Source of the DNA: JAJRVM01 sp041752115
GTDB lineage: Bacteria > Planctomycetota > Planctomycetia > Pirellulales > Pirellulaceae
NCBI GenBank assembly: GCA_041752115.1
Contig: JBGSHS010000051.1
Span: forward strand, 28,034-92,033
DNA length: 64,000 bases
Direction of reading: 5' to 3'
Shown here: piece by piece, positions 17,901-26,599 of the stretch
Position numbering within the stretch: position 1 is the stretch's first letter
Layout: every line of letters starts with the position of its first letter
Translations under genes and position numbers: made by a program
Notes under the pieces: model-generated
Databases searched by the model: none
Told to the model about the DNA's origin: nothing
Seen by the model: the letters and a program-made list of their open reading frames with translations, nothing else

Positions 17901-19290
17901 AGCCACTGCGATTCTGCTCCACCATCGATTTGACGATGGAAGCGACATGAGCGCGGAATTCGCCGAGACTCTCCTGGTCGCCTTTGAGCGTTAGCCACGT
18001 CAGCTTCTCCTGTAACTGAACAAGCCGAGGTCGTATACTGTGGAAACGCTGGAGGAACCTCCAGGCGTCTTCGAGTTTGCCCGACCGCACAAGTAGCTGC
18101 TGGAGTTCTTTGCTCACTTCCGGGTAGAAGAGAATTGCATCTGCAGCTCGCGTTTGTACGAGCGGACTGAACCACAGTTCCGCCTCCAATCTGGCATCCT
18201 CTCCGGGGCAGAATTCCAGTCGGGCGTGACGCAGCAGACCATGAGGTATTCGGTGCGCCAGAGACAGGAACGTGGCCAACCGTGCGACTGCGGGATTTGC
18301 ATACGATACCTGTTGAATCCGGCGTTGGGCTCGCGAACCATCAGTGACACTGACTCTCACATCCTCTGCATCGCGGGCAATCGAGCGAGACAAGACCGTT
18401 CGATCCCAGGGTACAATTCTGACTCGACGTCGCAGAGCGGGTGACACACGACACCTCGATCCGGGAACCAACCCAGCCACAGTTATCCCCTGCTCCAACA
18501 GGTGACTAACAAACTCCTTCCACGCCACAGGCCGGGAGGCACTGTCGTGAGTACAACCTGGCCCGCTGCCGAAGTCGGTCAGTAGCAAAACACTCCAGCC
18601 TCGTGGTGGAGGAGTATAACCCACTTTCTGGCCACTCCGCTGATCCTCCATCCAAAAAGGATTCCCGGCAGTGAAGACAAGCTCAACCTGAAACTTGCTC
18701 AGCAGCCGCAGTACCTCGCGCATGATCTGCAGCTGATCCTCAACGAACGGCTGCATGGCAGCATGCCTGTCGACAACGACCTGCGCGCCGAACTGAAGAG
18801 CTCCGATTACCCGGCGCGGGAGCTGCGTGATAATCTGTCCCTGCGATAGGCGATCCAGGACCGCCTCGATATCCACTTCGCGCGAAGGAGAAGCGCTCAA
18901 CAGGCAGTCACGCAGCAAGGTGCGGAGCCATTGTTCTGGGCAGAGTGGCACTGGGTCGATGTGATCACACTCTCCCAGAGCGGATGGCAACAGCGTGGCA
19001 TCCACATACCACTGAGGCAGCACATGCTGCTGTTCTCTTTCCATAGATCGCAGCCATGAGTCCGACACTTTGTGGTCAACGCGAGTGGACACTTGCGGCA
19101 TTCGCTCATTGCGGCCTCGAGGGAGAGTGGAACGGCTCTCGCCGGGTGCACTTTTTTCCGGCAATCCGGCGCCCCCCCATTCGAATCCGAGGAGACCTGC
19201 TACCCTCGCACACTGCTCGTCCGTGCGGGCTCCCGTGCCACGAAGGGCACGCACGATATCGCCGAGATGATTGCGCAGTCTCACTCCCAA
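14971..19290 (-). CDS. Giant fusion: SAV_2336/vWA-like N-terminus plus TssB and TssC sheath domains
   Basis: A 1439-residue protein. Residues ~85-330 resemble the N-terminal region of SAV_2336-type proteins coded beside MoxR ATPases (VDIEAVLDRLSQG, a WSVLLLTDFGSG strand-Asp element, VAWKEFVSHLLEQGITVAGL, VRIVPWDR). Residues ~330-800 are unassigned. Residues ~800-925 are a complete TssB/VipA (NIPYTVHVAQ, IPFVVGVLGNFTG, FIYVDRDNLNDFL, LQFHSMQDFEPAKVAEQIPA). Residues ~990-1439 are a complete TssC/VipB (LEGSWRGLQYLV, LLCDYWFDHSPADVELL, ASPHVFGL, WMNPAYAY, SHTFQSEDGDLA, SRFAHYL). TssB and TssC normally are separate small and large subunits of the contractile T6SS sheath. The start overlaps the MoxR stop by 10 bp, so the two genes are translationally coupled. 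The fusion would couple a conflict-type sensor to a sheath polymer (inference). Confidence 0.88.
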   Translation of the reverse strand: MGVRLRNHLGDIVRALRGTGARTDEQCARVAGLLGFEWGGAGLPEKSAPGESRSTLPRGRNERMPQVSTRVDHKVSDSWLRSMEREQQHVLPQWYVDATLLPSALGECDHIDPVPLCPEQWLRTLLRDCLLSASPSREVDIEAVLDRLSQGQIITQLPRRVIGALQFGAQVVVDRHAAMQPFVEDQLQIMREVLRLLSKFQVELVFTAGNPFWMEDQRSGQKVGYTPPPRGWSVLLLTDFGSGPGCTHDSASRPVAWKEFVSHLLEQGITVAGLVPGSRCRVSPALRRRVRIVPWDRTVLSRSIARDAEDVRVSVTDGSRAQRRIQQVSYANPAVARLATFLSLAHRIPHGLLRHARLEFCPGEDARLEAELWFSPLVQTRAADAILFYPEVSKELQQLLVRSGKLEDAWRFLQRFHSIRPRLVQLQEKLTWLTLKGDQESLGEFRAHVASIVKSMVEQNRSGLGTWALGTLARIPLADASEQVAVLKAVARNSNREVSGTKKEGLEWLPESGHAIVVRNSGVTTVGLFVQGGRLRISDPPEDGSELLRIPDEPIRRLGVGGREYAWNRDEAAPTINIDEGMPLTIDVSGVETCELTPIQNVLAECRAKWTKALHILVTHGQTVMGPAFPLPGKRMVTTRRILAAMGNPAEVNVQSVVPAGTVLQARIPPGRTVFSSDLQQSDDVLVMDLADESQVADCSPRREAKANSIVYALSCTETGSPVWTRFRVTKTEGLGLRLQPLCMLRWLEQQSWSGALLIDSESNESVGFAIAQLGGMGIASLPIGGVASLLDKLQRVRRPRVNIPYTVHVAQEPVRHEIPFVVGVLGNFTGSSDRVPLDVRQFIYVDRDNLNDFLRASAPSLDLQVSNYLGADDSVLAVRLQFHSMQDFEPAKVAEQIPAAKALLKTRSDCEEWLTILEERVLSSQDIYDSVAPATNQGLSQAEADIAEPAPVVADTVLTEMTPLLARLEQGILRGRAELLLMLRSACAAKEWTDPEALQPFLTRKVELVDAMLSRQIAEVMHHPHFQSLEGSWRGLQYLVTSTDTAEDLKIQVWNVGKDELASDFRRSSTLDRGCLYDKLYRHRFGTAGGEPFGALLCDYWFDHSPADVELLTNISQVAAAVHCPVISAASPHVFGLNSFANLYRIHDVASKFRGIEYASWNTLRESEQSKYLVLTVPRVLARLPYGETTMPTKEFHFEELPITAAGSPPVPADSDYYCWMNPAYAYMTCLTNAFRETGLCVAIEGVHGGGQVSGLASHTFQSEDGDLAVNSPTEIQISDRREAELGNLGFQTLCHYKNTDYAFFSKSVTLHQIPSSEWHDEQARRKDVIASGLPCIMVLSRFAHYLMRIFSLQIGSFREQKEVETVLSRWIREYVSADENPAEEEKIRCPLKYAEVQVTESPSRPGTYQVIAQLQPRLMVEELPGPVTVRCNIPTMD

Positions 19291-20234
19291 CGGTCTCGCT
19301 CCTCGAATTGCCGGGACTTTCGCAATGTAATACGTGTCAGTCGTTGGAACTCGTCATGCTCTGGCGTCAGGCCCAGTTCACAGCATGCACGCACGGTATC
19401 CAGAAATTCCGCAGTGCTACAGAATCGCCCACCCTCTCCGTCGCCGCCCACCCGCGTGACCTGGTGAGCAATCTCCGTGAGTAGCCGCGGATCATAGTTC
19501 GCCTCCGCATCGACGGCCAACGCCACTTCGATCAATGTATCGACGTTCGGGGCAGGAAGCTCCAGGACGACACAGCGTCTGAGGAAGGCATGAGGCAATT
19601 CACGCTCATTGTTGGTGGTGATCACAACGAGCGGTACGACTGCAGCACGCACCGTGAAGCCAATCGACGGCACCGTGAACTGATATGATCCCAAAGGCAC
19701 CAAGAGACCGTTGGGCATGTCAGGATCCGCCTTGTCGATCTCGTCGATCAAGACAACGGCCCCGTCACCATTCACGCCACAGTTCGGATCCGGAGCCCAG
19801 TGCTCGCGTGAGAGCGTTTCCGCCGTACCCCGACGTGCGGCACTCTGCGGATCAAATGCCCACCACAGAATGCCGGGCTGCACATACGCTTGCTGTGGCT
19901 GCAACTGCTGCACTTGCGCATCATTGAGTCGTCGGATATTGTCCATCGACCAGAGTAAATCCTGGGCCTCGCTGCGGTTTGTCACGACATGCTCGTAGTA
20001 CCGCCACCCCAGCGACAGCGCGATGTTCAAGGCCAAGGTTGATTTCCCACAACCTGACGGTCCTTCAATCAGTAGTGGCCGCCCCGTGATAAGGGCCACA
20101 TTGACGGCCAGCGCGATGTCGGGATGATGATATACATACGTTTCCCCATCTCTTCGGTCCGCGCCAGCAGGTGCCGATATCGGAGAATCGCAACGCTGCA
20201 CGCGTTCAGCTTCGAAACGACGTGTCACAACCAC
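19281..20234 (-). CDS. MoxR-type AAA+ ATPase
   Basis: A 317-residue AAA+ protein starting at a GTG that overlaps the upstream TIR gene stop by 10 bp. It has Walker A EGPSGCGKST near residue 58, Walker B VVLIDEIDKAD near 162, sensor 1 VVITTNNE near 207, and the arginine-finger region FLRRCVV near 219, in MoxR order. MoxR ATPases remodel vWA-containing partners. In ternary conflict systems they are coded next to vWA/SAV_2336-like proteins and effector genes, as here, with the partner gene overlapping downstream. The MoxR could assemble or open the sheath-fusion protein in an NTP-dependent way (inference). Confidence 0.88.
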   Translation of the reverse strand: MVVTRRFEAERVQRCDSPISAPAGADRRDGETYVYHHPDIALAVNVALITGRPLLIEGPSGCGKSTLALNIALSLGWRYYEHVVTNRSEAQDLLWSMDNIRRLNDAQVQQLQPQQAYVQPGILWWAFDPQSAARRGTAETLSREHWAPDPNCGVNGDGAVVLIDEIDKADPDMPNGLLVPLGSYQFTVPSIGFTVRAAVVPLVVITTNNERELPHAFLRRCVVLELPAPNVDTLIEVALAVDAEANYDPRLLTEIAHQVTRVGGDGEGGRFCSTAEFLDTVRACCELGLTPEHDEFQRLTRITLRKSRQFEERDRWE

Positions 20235-21508
20235 ACCCTCCCTTCAGCCCGTGCATTCATAGACGGCTCCAGACGGATCTTCGTGATGTCATACGTATCG
20301 CAAATCTTGATTTCCCACTCGTCGCCAAGGGACGTCAGCGGCTCCGCGTACGGACGCAACGGTTCCAGCGAATCTATCGAGCCAATGGCAAAGATGGTAA
20401 GGGTTGGGAGCTTCTCGCGAAGACGCAACAACAACGGCACGCTGGGAATCCACTCAGGCGGAAAGAGCACGAACAATGGCTCACGTTTCTCTTCCATCAT
20501 CCGCAACCGGCGATCGACGTCCTCGACACGAATCCTTCTTGCAGCGCCGGAAACGGGCGTGAGCGATCGAGCCAATTGATCCAGGATACTCGCCAATTCG
20601 TCCTCACATACCGGCAGTGTTAGTTCACAGACTTTCCATCCGCCACCCAGAGGTTTGCAACTGGAACGACAAATGTATGTGTGTGCCGTCCACGGTTCCA
20701 TACAGGCCAGCGTGACATTCCGCCGGTTGGTCTCGGCCAATGCGCAACGTGCCAGTGCGGCCGCAGATTCCTCGTCAGCGCAGAACGGCGTAATGAGATT
20801 CAACAGTTCGAGCAGGTAATGTCGGGCCATTACCAATGTCGTACGATCCCCCAATGCACGCAGGATATCGCAGGCGGTGGGAAACTCAACGCGCAGCAGC
20901 GTCCTGGCGAATTCAAGCAGGAATTCCTCGGTGTCAGCACACGTGGCAGTCTCGAATCCCGGCGTACAGTATGCTGCCTCCCGGAGCTGTTCTTCATCGA
21001 ATCCTGCACGACGGAGTTTGCTGACAACCTCGTTCTCGAGGATCTCTATGGGCGTACGGAGACGAACCATATGCTCGAACCTCTGTCGCAAACAAGCGAC
21101 AACCTTCTCGGCCGTCCTTTGTGGATCCTCCGCCACGAGACACTGCATATCGGTGAGGCGAAGATTACCGATGGTTCCATGCTCGAGGTCGGTGATGTCC
21201 AGGTCGCCCACGAGCACTGGCAGCAGCGGAAAATTCTGCTCGCGCACATGACGAAACGAAAGCACACTTAGTTCGATGGGAACGAACTTCGACGTCAATG
21301 CAGATTCACTCAGGAGCAAAACCGCACCATGCACTTCATCCATCCACTGGAACAGTTTCCGTCGCCAACCATCCCCGACATCCAACCCGTCTTGATCCAG
21401 ACGCACCGTACACCCGCCAGCCTCCAGTGCATCCCGGACGGATCGCAGATAACAACCGACGTCCTCTGTTTTAGCCGAATGACTGATGAATACTTTCGGT
21501 CGTATCAT
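20225..21508 (-). CDS. TIR-domain protein with C-terminal unknown region, first gene of MoxR operon
   Basis: About 427 residues from the ATG at 21508 (MIRPKVFISHSAKTEDVG). The frame is open upstream but not family-like. Residues 1-135 are a TIR domain: VFISHSA, LDQDGLDVGDGW, AVLLLSESAL, and KFVPIELSVL carrying the expected catalytic glutamate. The remaining ~290 residues are mostly helical, with a late region (EPLFVLFPPEWIPSVPLLLRL, TLTIFAIGSID) that looks like an alpha/beta domain or a degenerate effector-associated module. I do not recognise it. The stop overlaps the MoxR start, so TIR, MoxR and the sheath fusion form one coupled operon. The likely role is the NAD-cleaving or signal-transmitting member of the system. 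Confidence 0.82.
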   Translation of the reverse strand: MIRPKVFISHSAKTEDVGCYLRSVRDALEAGGCTVRLDQDGLDVGDGWRRKLFQWMDEVHGAVLLLSESALTSKFVPIELSVLSFRHVREQNFPLLPVLVGDLDITDLEHGTIGNLRLTDMQCLVAEDPQRTAEKVVACLRQRFEHMVRLRTPIEILENEVVSKLRRAGFDEEQLREAAYCTPGFETATCADTEEFLLEFARTLLRVEFPTACDILRALGDRTTLVMARHYLLELLNLITPFCADEESAAALARCALAETNRRNVTLACMEPWTAHTYICRSSCKPLGGGWKVCELTLPVCEDELASILDQLARSLTPVSGAARRIRVEDVDRRLRMMEEKREPLFVLFPPEWIPSVPLLLRLREKLPTLTIFAIGSIDSLEPLRPYAEPLTSLGDEWEIKICDTYDITKIRLEPSMNARAEGRVWL

Positions 21509-21800
21509 GACTTGTCGCGGACCATTTCCTGCTGAACCTCGCAACGGTCTTGACAATGACCTGCCGTTGCCAACAACCAAGAAACCGCACTCGGGTCCCA
21601 CAATCTCCCAATGGCATTCACTACCGCGAAAAATTCGGACCGGCCACCGTCATCTGTGAGGCCCTGTCAACGCTCGCCTGATTCTAACCTTTCCCAGGAT
21701 GTTGTTGCAGATCTAAGACAAGTGGCAACAAAGAAGGCTTTCCTGTACAGCGAACTCTCGGCCACGGAAACAGGGTCTGACATGGGGGCTGTCGGGGGGG

Positions 21801-22790
21801 TCAGTCCTTTCCCTTGACCAGCACGCGCGCCGTGTCGACCAGGGCTTTCATCACTTCCTGCTCGAAGCGATTCTGTGGCTCCGCCCTGCGAAGCAGATAG
21901 TGAGCGATCGCGAACTGCGGTGACAGCTTGCGGCAGACGAGATCCTTGCGATCTTCTCGTCGTACCGTCACCCGGGGGACGATGGCGACCCCCAGCCCCG
22001 CGCGAGCATATTCTCGAGCGGCTGACCATCCCCCTCCTTCCGCCGCGAAATACAGCTTTCCTTCCGATACGCGACTCTCCAACTGCCGGCGGATACCCGA
22101 TTGACTGTCGGGCCCAACCAACTCCCATTGCTCCAGTTTGCTGATCGGCACGGACTGAGATGAAGGCAATTTCTGCAGTTCTCGTCCCGCATCGGTCCGC
22201 TTGTCGGCAAGCAGGCACATGGCGTGTCGCGCCAGAGGAGTGACGATGAGCGCCGATTCGTCGATGCGTGCTTCTCGCAAGGCACGCCGGATCTGGTCTT
22301 CATCGTGCGTCACGATACTGATGTCGAATGCTCCCGTGGCCGTGCCCACAATGCGATCGCGTCCGCGGCAGACGCGGGTTTCGAACTTGCACTCTTCGCT
22401 CACATGGCGCAGTGCCGCAATGGCTCTCGGCATGTAATACTCCGCCGCGAAACTGCCCGTGCCGATTCGCACCACGAGCGGCGCAGTGTCATCACCCTGC
22501 AGATAGCCGATGATGCGATCGTAACGGCTGACGAGTTCCCGTATGGCCGGGAGAACGGCTTCAGCCGATTCCGTCAAGGTTCCTTTGCCGGTTGCCCGCA
22601 GAAGCACCGCCCCACAAGCCTCCCCGCTCTTGAACACCTGGAGCTTCTTGGTCATCACAGGTTGACTGACGCCCAGCCGGCGCGCGGTTTCCGATACGGA
22701 CTGGGTTTCAGAGAGCACCAGCAGCGCTCGCAATGCCTCGATCGTCGGCTTTCGATGCCGGGGTTGTTCAAGTCTCTTCTTGCGGCTCAT
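21801..22790 (-). CDS. LysR-family transcriptional regulator
   Basis: About 329 residues from the ATG at 22790, preceded by GGGAG seven bases upstream. The N-terminal winged helix-turn-helix is clear: EALRALLVLSETQSVSETAR then RLGVSQPVMTKKLQVFK. The rest is a periplasmic-binding-protein-like effector domain (VVRIGTGSFAAEYYMPRAI, VTPLARHAMCLLADK, ARAGLGVAIVPRV). Such regulators respond to a small ligand and often control a divergent neighbour. Here the divergent neighbour is the TIR-like/Fis gene at 23102, and beyond it the radical SAM gene. The intervening 311 bp should hold the operator, but no clear T-N11-A dyad was identified. Confidence 0.88.
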   Translation of the reverse strand: MSRKKRLEQPRHRKPTIEALRALLVLSETQSVSETARRLGVSQPVMTKKLQVFKSGEACGAVLLRATGKGTLTESAEAVLPAIRELVSRYDRIIGYLQGDDTAPLVVRIGTGSFAAEYYMPRAIAALRHVSEECKFETRVCRGRDRIVGTATGAFDISIVTHDEDQIRRALREARIDESALIVTPLARHAMCLLADKRTDAGRELQKLPSSQSVPISKLEQWELVGPDSQSGIRRQLESRVSEGKLYFAAEGGGWSAAREYARAGLGVAIVPRVTVRREDRKDLVCRKLSPQFAIAHYLLRRAEPQNRFEQEVMKALVDTARVLVKGKD

Positions 22791-23101
22791 ATTGTTCTCC
22801 CACCTGTTCACTGTCTCCGGCAAGTTACAGTCGCCTCAATCGTATCGCTTCCAGAACTGTCTCTCATGCCGCAACCTCCTCGCTCACTCGCAGGCCACGA
22901 GGTCCCGATACGCCACTGGACCGGCTCACGGCACAAGCTGTTTCGAATGCCCTTCCTCACAGGACCTCCCAGCATCATCCCGCACTGGTCTGTTTCCTGA
23001 CGGACCAATACCGAGTATCATGGTGAAATCAGCCTGCCCTCCAAGCAGTCTTTCGGCTCGTTGGCTCTCGACTTTCCCCAAAGACCACTGGATCGCCTTC
23101 G
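22791..23101. promoter_or_regulatory. Divergent intergenic region between LysR and TIR-like genes
   Basis: About 310 bp between divergently transcribed genes, the usual place for LysR operators and both promoters. I see no unambiguous -35/-10 elements. Confidence 0.35.
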
Positions 23102-23890
23102 ATGTCCGCTTCAGAAATCTGTTACGTCATCATGCCCTTCTCTGCACCGGTAACGAGAGATTATGATACGGACCACTTCACCGAAGTATTTGAAGATCTG
23201 TTCATTCCCGCCATTGAGCAAGCGGGTTTTAGACCGCTTCGAGCCGACACTACCATTCTCTCAAGGCATATTCTGGCCGATTTGCTGACGACTATCGAGA
23301 GGGCAACCGTGGTCCTTTGCGACTTGTCCGGCGCAAACCCCAACGTCCTGTTTGAATTGGGATGGGCGTTTCGTGCGGACAAGCCTTGCGTACTCGTCAA
23401 AGATGATCTGACACAGTACCCGTTTGATCTGCAGCATAATCATGTTTAGACTTACCATGCGTCACTCAAGTCCCGGCAGGTGATGGCGGAAATCCGCTCG
23501 ATCGCAAAGCTGATCCGAAACACCGCTGACGATTCTGAACGGCGTTGGTCGCTCGTGCAATCACTTGGCCTGGACGCGCGCCTCCGCAGTGAGGCGGAAC
23601 AGCGCAGAGATCCTATCGCCGCAGCGATTCTGGACGTGCAGGATCAGCTAAGCGCGTTACGTGCCCAACTTGCCACGAACGAACGGCCCGTCACCGGGCA
23701 AGATCGCATTGAGATCACGGGGCGTTACACCCCACACGGAGGCGGTATGCACCGAGACGAAATCACGGCTGCCCTGGAAAATGAGAAAGGGAACGTCGGT
23801 CGCGCTGCCCGGGCGCTCGGCATCAGTAAGCCGCGACTCTACGAGTTGATACGGGCCTTGGACATTCCGCTGAGTGAAACCCGACAATGA
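23102..23890 (+). pseudogene. TIR-like/deoxyribosyltransferase-fold protein with Fis-type HTH, interrupted by in-frame TAG
   Basis: The frame starts at the ATG at 23102 and runs 115 codons to a TAG at 23447-23449. It then stays open in the same frame to a stop at 23888-23890. Before the TAG is a nucleoside 2-deoxyribosyltransferase/TIR-like domain (YVIMPFSAPV, VVLCDLSGANPNVLFELGWA with the catalytic-type glutamate). The family C-terminal strand and helices are split by the TAG (FDLQHNHV, stop, TYHASLKSRQVMAEIRSI). Downstream a Fis/NtrC-type helix-turn-helix (VGRAARALGISKPRLYELIR) ends the protein. A single nonsense change, stop readthrough, or separate translation of the second half (GTG at 23480 or ATG at 23483) are all possible. 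Joined length would be 262 codons including the TAG. Confidence 0.7.
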
Positions 23891-24176
23891 ACTGTTCTAC
23901 CGGTGGTTGCGTGCCGCGGCCAGAACTCAGCACTCGGGTCCCGGGCGAGATACCGTGCCAAGACCAGACCTGCCGCCGCTTCGACCCTCCCGGACGTCAT
24001 CGTCGCATTGCCACATGTGCCATGCTGATGCGCCGCCGTTTCGATGATCACTCCAGACCGCGCGGCAAGATTTCTGATTTCCGCGGTTTTGCAGCCGGAC
24101 ATCCTTGGTCCACCATTTCGAAAACGATGAAGACGTTCATCAGTTATGGCCATGTCGCCGGCAAAGGACGTCGTTC

Positions 24177-25577
24177 ATGACGTATCCACTCATGACTCAT
24201 TTGGTCTCGACATCCGTGTTGAATCTGCTTGCGCAGCGCAAGCTGTTGACGCAGCGACTACTGGGACTTGGGTTCTCCGGAGAAGACATCCGCTTTCTTC
24301 AAATGCTGCGGCGCGAGGGAGCCGTCGACGTGACGCCGGTGGCTGGACGGCTTGCCTTGGAGACGATGATCGACAACCGGCTGGCCAGCTGGCGCGAAAT
24401 CCCCTCGGACGAACTAATTCGGTGCAAACGCACATTGCGTCAACAAGGACGGGAGCTGTTCTTTCTCCAGGCGGTGAACTTTGAGATCACCTACCGTTGT
24501 GGCATGTCCTGCAGTCACTGCCTGCAGCAAAATATGCGGCAGGCGGACGTTGTCGAACTCGAAACAGACCGATTGGTCCAGGCAGTTCGGCAGACGTGGT
24601 TCGCGGCACTGCCGCTGGTCGGCATCAACTTGACTGGCGGCGAGCCGCTCGCCCCCGATAGTCCCGTCCTGGAGCTGATTCGCGAAGCGCAATCGCTCGG
24701 GCTGCCCGTCCGCCTGAATACGAACAGTTGGTGGGGCGACACCATGGAACTGCGCATCGGTGGCGAGACATTCGCAACCCCGGAAACCCTGGTGGCGCAC
24801 TTGCGTGAAATCGGCCTTGGTATGTTGGCGTTGAGTTACGACGAGCGAGTGGATCAGAATCCCAAGACATTGAACAAGTTGCTCGGCGCCATGCATGCCT
24901 GTGAGCGAAACCAGCTGCCATATCAGATCATCTTTACCGGCATCACCACGGACGAAATGGAAACGATCCTGCAACTGGCTACACGGATGGTGCCTTTTTC
25001 GCTGAAATATGCGATTCCCGTCTTGATGCCGAAAATCGATCTGGGAGGCGCGGCCGGCTCCCTACGTGATCGTCCGCTCGGCATGGCGATGGCCTGCGGT
25101 ACGGAAATCGATAAGTCACTCTGCCGCAAATATGGCTTCTGCGGTGGCATGGGGTTCTGCCGGCCAGCGTACCTTCATATCAGTCCTGATGGGGCGATTC
25201 GCAGCTGCCTCTATGCTCCGCGACTGGGCAATCTCGGGAACCTGGCTAACGAAGATCTACTGGACGCCGTCAACCGATTTCCGTCCGATCCGGTTTCCAG
25301 GGCCTTTCGAACACATGATTTGCCGATGTACTTGGAAAAGTCTTTCAGGTCCTATGCGCGGTGGTATCGTCCCATCGTGCACCCCTGCTCTGCCTGTGCC
25401 CTGCTGGCCAGAATTATCGACGAAGAACACAAGTTCGAGTTGAGGGAAGGCCATCCACCGGAAGGCGAGTATCTGGAAGAAATTCATCTTCGCGTGGGTC
25501 GGGAGTATAACCTGCTGAGTGGCGTCGAGAAATCTGGCAGACCGACTCGTACTAATGTCCCACGGTCTCGGCAGTGA
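24177..25577 (+). CDS. Radical SAM protein with SPASM-like C-terminus
   Basis: A 466-residue protein. The ATG at 24177 has AAAGGA upstream. The radical SAM signature is YRCGMSCSHC (Cys108, Cys112, Cys115), followed by LTGGEPL near 152, which binds the SAM methionine amino group. The C-terminal third is cysteine-rich (SLCRKYGFCGGMGFCRP, DGAIRSCLY, HPCSACALL), as in SPASM or twitch auxiliary-cluster domains of peptide- and enzyme-modifying radical SAM proteins. The N-terminal ~95 residues are an unassigned helical domain. No precursor peptide is evident nearby. Its substrate is unknown. It lies 286 bp after the interrupted TIR-like/HTH gene on the same strand. Confidence 0.85.
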   Translation: MTYPLMTHLVSTSVLNLLAQRKLLTQRLLGLGFSGEDIRFLQMLRREGAVDVTPVAGRLALETMIDNRLASWREIPSDELIRCKRTLRQQGRELFFLQAVNFEITYRCGMSCSHCLQQNMRQADVVELETDRLVQAVRQTWFAALPLVGINLTGGEPLAPDSPVLELIREAQSLGLPVRLNTNSWWGDTMELRIGGETFATPETLVAHLREIGLGMLALSYDERVDQNPKTLNKLLGAMHACERNQLPYQIIFTGITTDEMETILQLATRMVPFSLKYAIPVLMPKIDLGGAAGSLRDRPLGMAMACGTEIDKSLCRKYGFCGGMGFCRPAYLHISPDGAIRSCLYAPRLGNLGNLANEDLLDAVNRFPSDPVSRAFRTHDLPMYLEKSFRSYARWYRPIVHPCSACALLARIIDEEHKFELREGHPPEGEYLEEIHLRVGREYNLLSGVEKSGRPTRTNVPRSRQ

Positions 25578-26146
25578 CCGCAACACGAGGGTGCCTATTC
25601 ATACGGCCAGTTGATAGTCCTCGGCCCCCTACCGGCCCTGTGCCGGTAGGAGCCGGTTTGGAAAACCATACTGCGCCTCCGCGTTGGAACGGATTGCGGA
25701 TGGCAGAGCAAGGAACGCAGCTTGATGAAGTGAAGGCCGGCCGAAGACCGAGCGGGGAGGCAGGGGTTCATCGGCGCCCGCAGAAGCTCCCTAAGAAACG
25801 AGGAAACAACAAACTCCGCGTTTCTCTGTCAGCCACGCTCGCCCAGCGCGTGCGAATCCAGCCAACCACCGAAGTTATCCGTCCCGCGTTCCTAAGGCGG
25901 CAGGGCCGCCAGCGTCCGTTCTGTTCCTCATCATCCGTTCGCACAGAAAACGCGTCTCAGTACACAACTGCGATGCCGGGACAGGCGAATCGTCTGGGCC
26001 GAGTCAACGTAGACAAACGTATTGAACAAGCAGCCGGATCGGAACATCGTGCAAGAATAGGTGCTCCCCGGCGGAGGCGGGAGATGGTAGGCTATGGCAT
26101 CGTCACTGTGGTCCCCGCTGAAACCGCCCATTGAAAGGAGAATTTC
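25578..26146. other. Intergenic region with dispersed hairpin repeat
   Basis: Apart from the repeat at 25628-25650, nothing is recognised. A 186-codon open frame covers most of the interval, but it reads through the hairpin repeat and has repeat-like, proline/arginine-rich composition, so it is not called as a gene. Confidence 0.45.
25628..25650. repeat. Dispersed hairpin repeat related to the 65-bp tandem array
   Basis: A perfect 9-bp inverted repeat (CCTACCGGC and GCCGGTAGG around CCTGT) is followed by AGCCGGTTTGGAAA. The same hairpin-plus-tail occurs in each unit of the tandem array at 32351-32620, showing a dispersed repeat family. Confidence 0.75.
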
Positions 26147-26599
26147 ATGAACAAGACACCACCCATCCCCGCCGTGGACGTCGCTGTGACGGTTATTCGC
26201 CGCGGTGGAAAGGTGCTGTTGTGCCTTAATCCCAAGTGGGCCGCCTTTACGTTGCCGATGACCAAGCGACGGAGCTGGCAAGATCCGAATATCCCCAAGG
26301 CGCATCGCGAGGAGAAGTGGATCGATGCCGCCGCTCGCGCCGCCTGTGAGTGCCTTGGTCGTAGTTTCACCGTCGAGCCGATTCTCTGCGCTGAACTGCT
26401 TGAGTTCCTCCAAAGCGACCGCAACGGGATCTGGAAGCGATATGGTTTTCAGGTTTTCGAGATCCCTTGGCCGGAAGGCGAAGAGGTGCGATCGAGTGTC
26501 GCGGTGGAGTGGCTGACCCCCCAGGAGATCCTGGACGAATCGCGTCGGCCCATTTCCGAGACCGCACGGCACATCATTGCGCGACTGCAGGCACAATAG
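26147..26599 (+). CDS. NUDIX-fold protein with degenerate NUDIX box
   Basis: A 150-residue protein with AAGGAG seven bases before the ATG. The fold is NUDIX-like: AVTVIRRGGKVLLCLNPKW, FTLPMTK, a helix (WIDAAARAACECLG), and late strands FQVFEIPW and EWLTPQEILDES. In the helix, where a catalytic box has REUxEE, the sequence is RAACEC. The metal-binding glutamates are lost, so hydrolysis is unlikely and nucleotide binding is more plausible. The NPxW...FPM element also occurs in the second NUDIX domain of the three-domain protein at 30545-32050 (NPRWHGYAFPMKK), so the two are related. Confidence 0.72.
   Translation: MNKTPPIPAVDVAVTVIRRGGKVLLCLNPKWAAFTLPMTKRRSWQDPNIPKAHREEKWIDAAARAACECLGRSFTVEPILCAELLEFLQSDRNGIWKRYGFQVFEIPWPEGEEVRSSVAVEWLTPQEILDESRRPISETARHIIARLQAQ

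Noticed and set aside
25574..26134. A 186-codon open frame after the radical SAM gene
   Set aside because: It runs through a dispersed hairpin repeat and shows no domain or ribosome-binding site.
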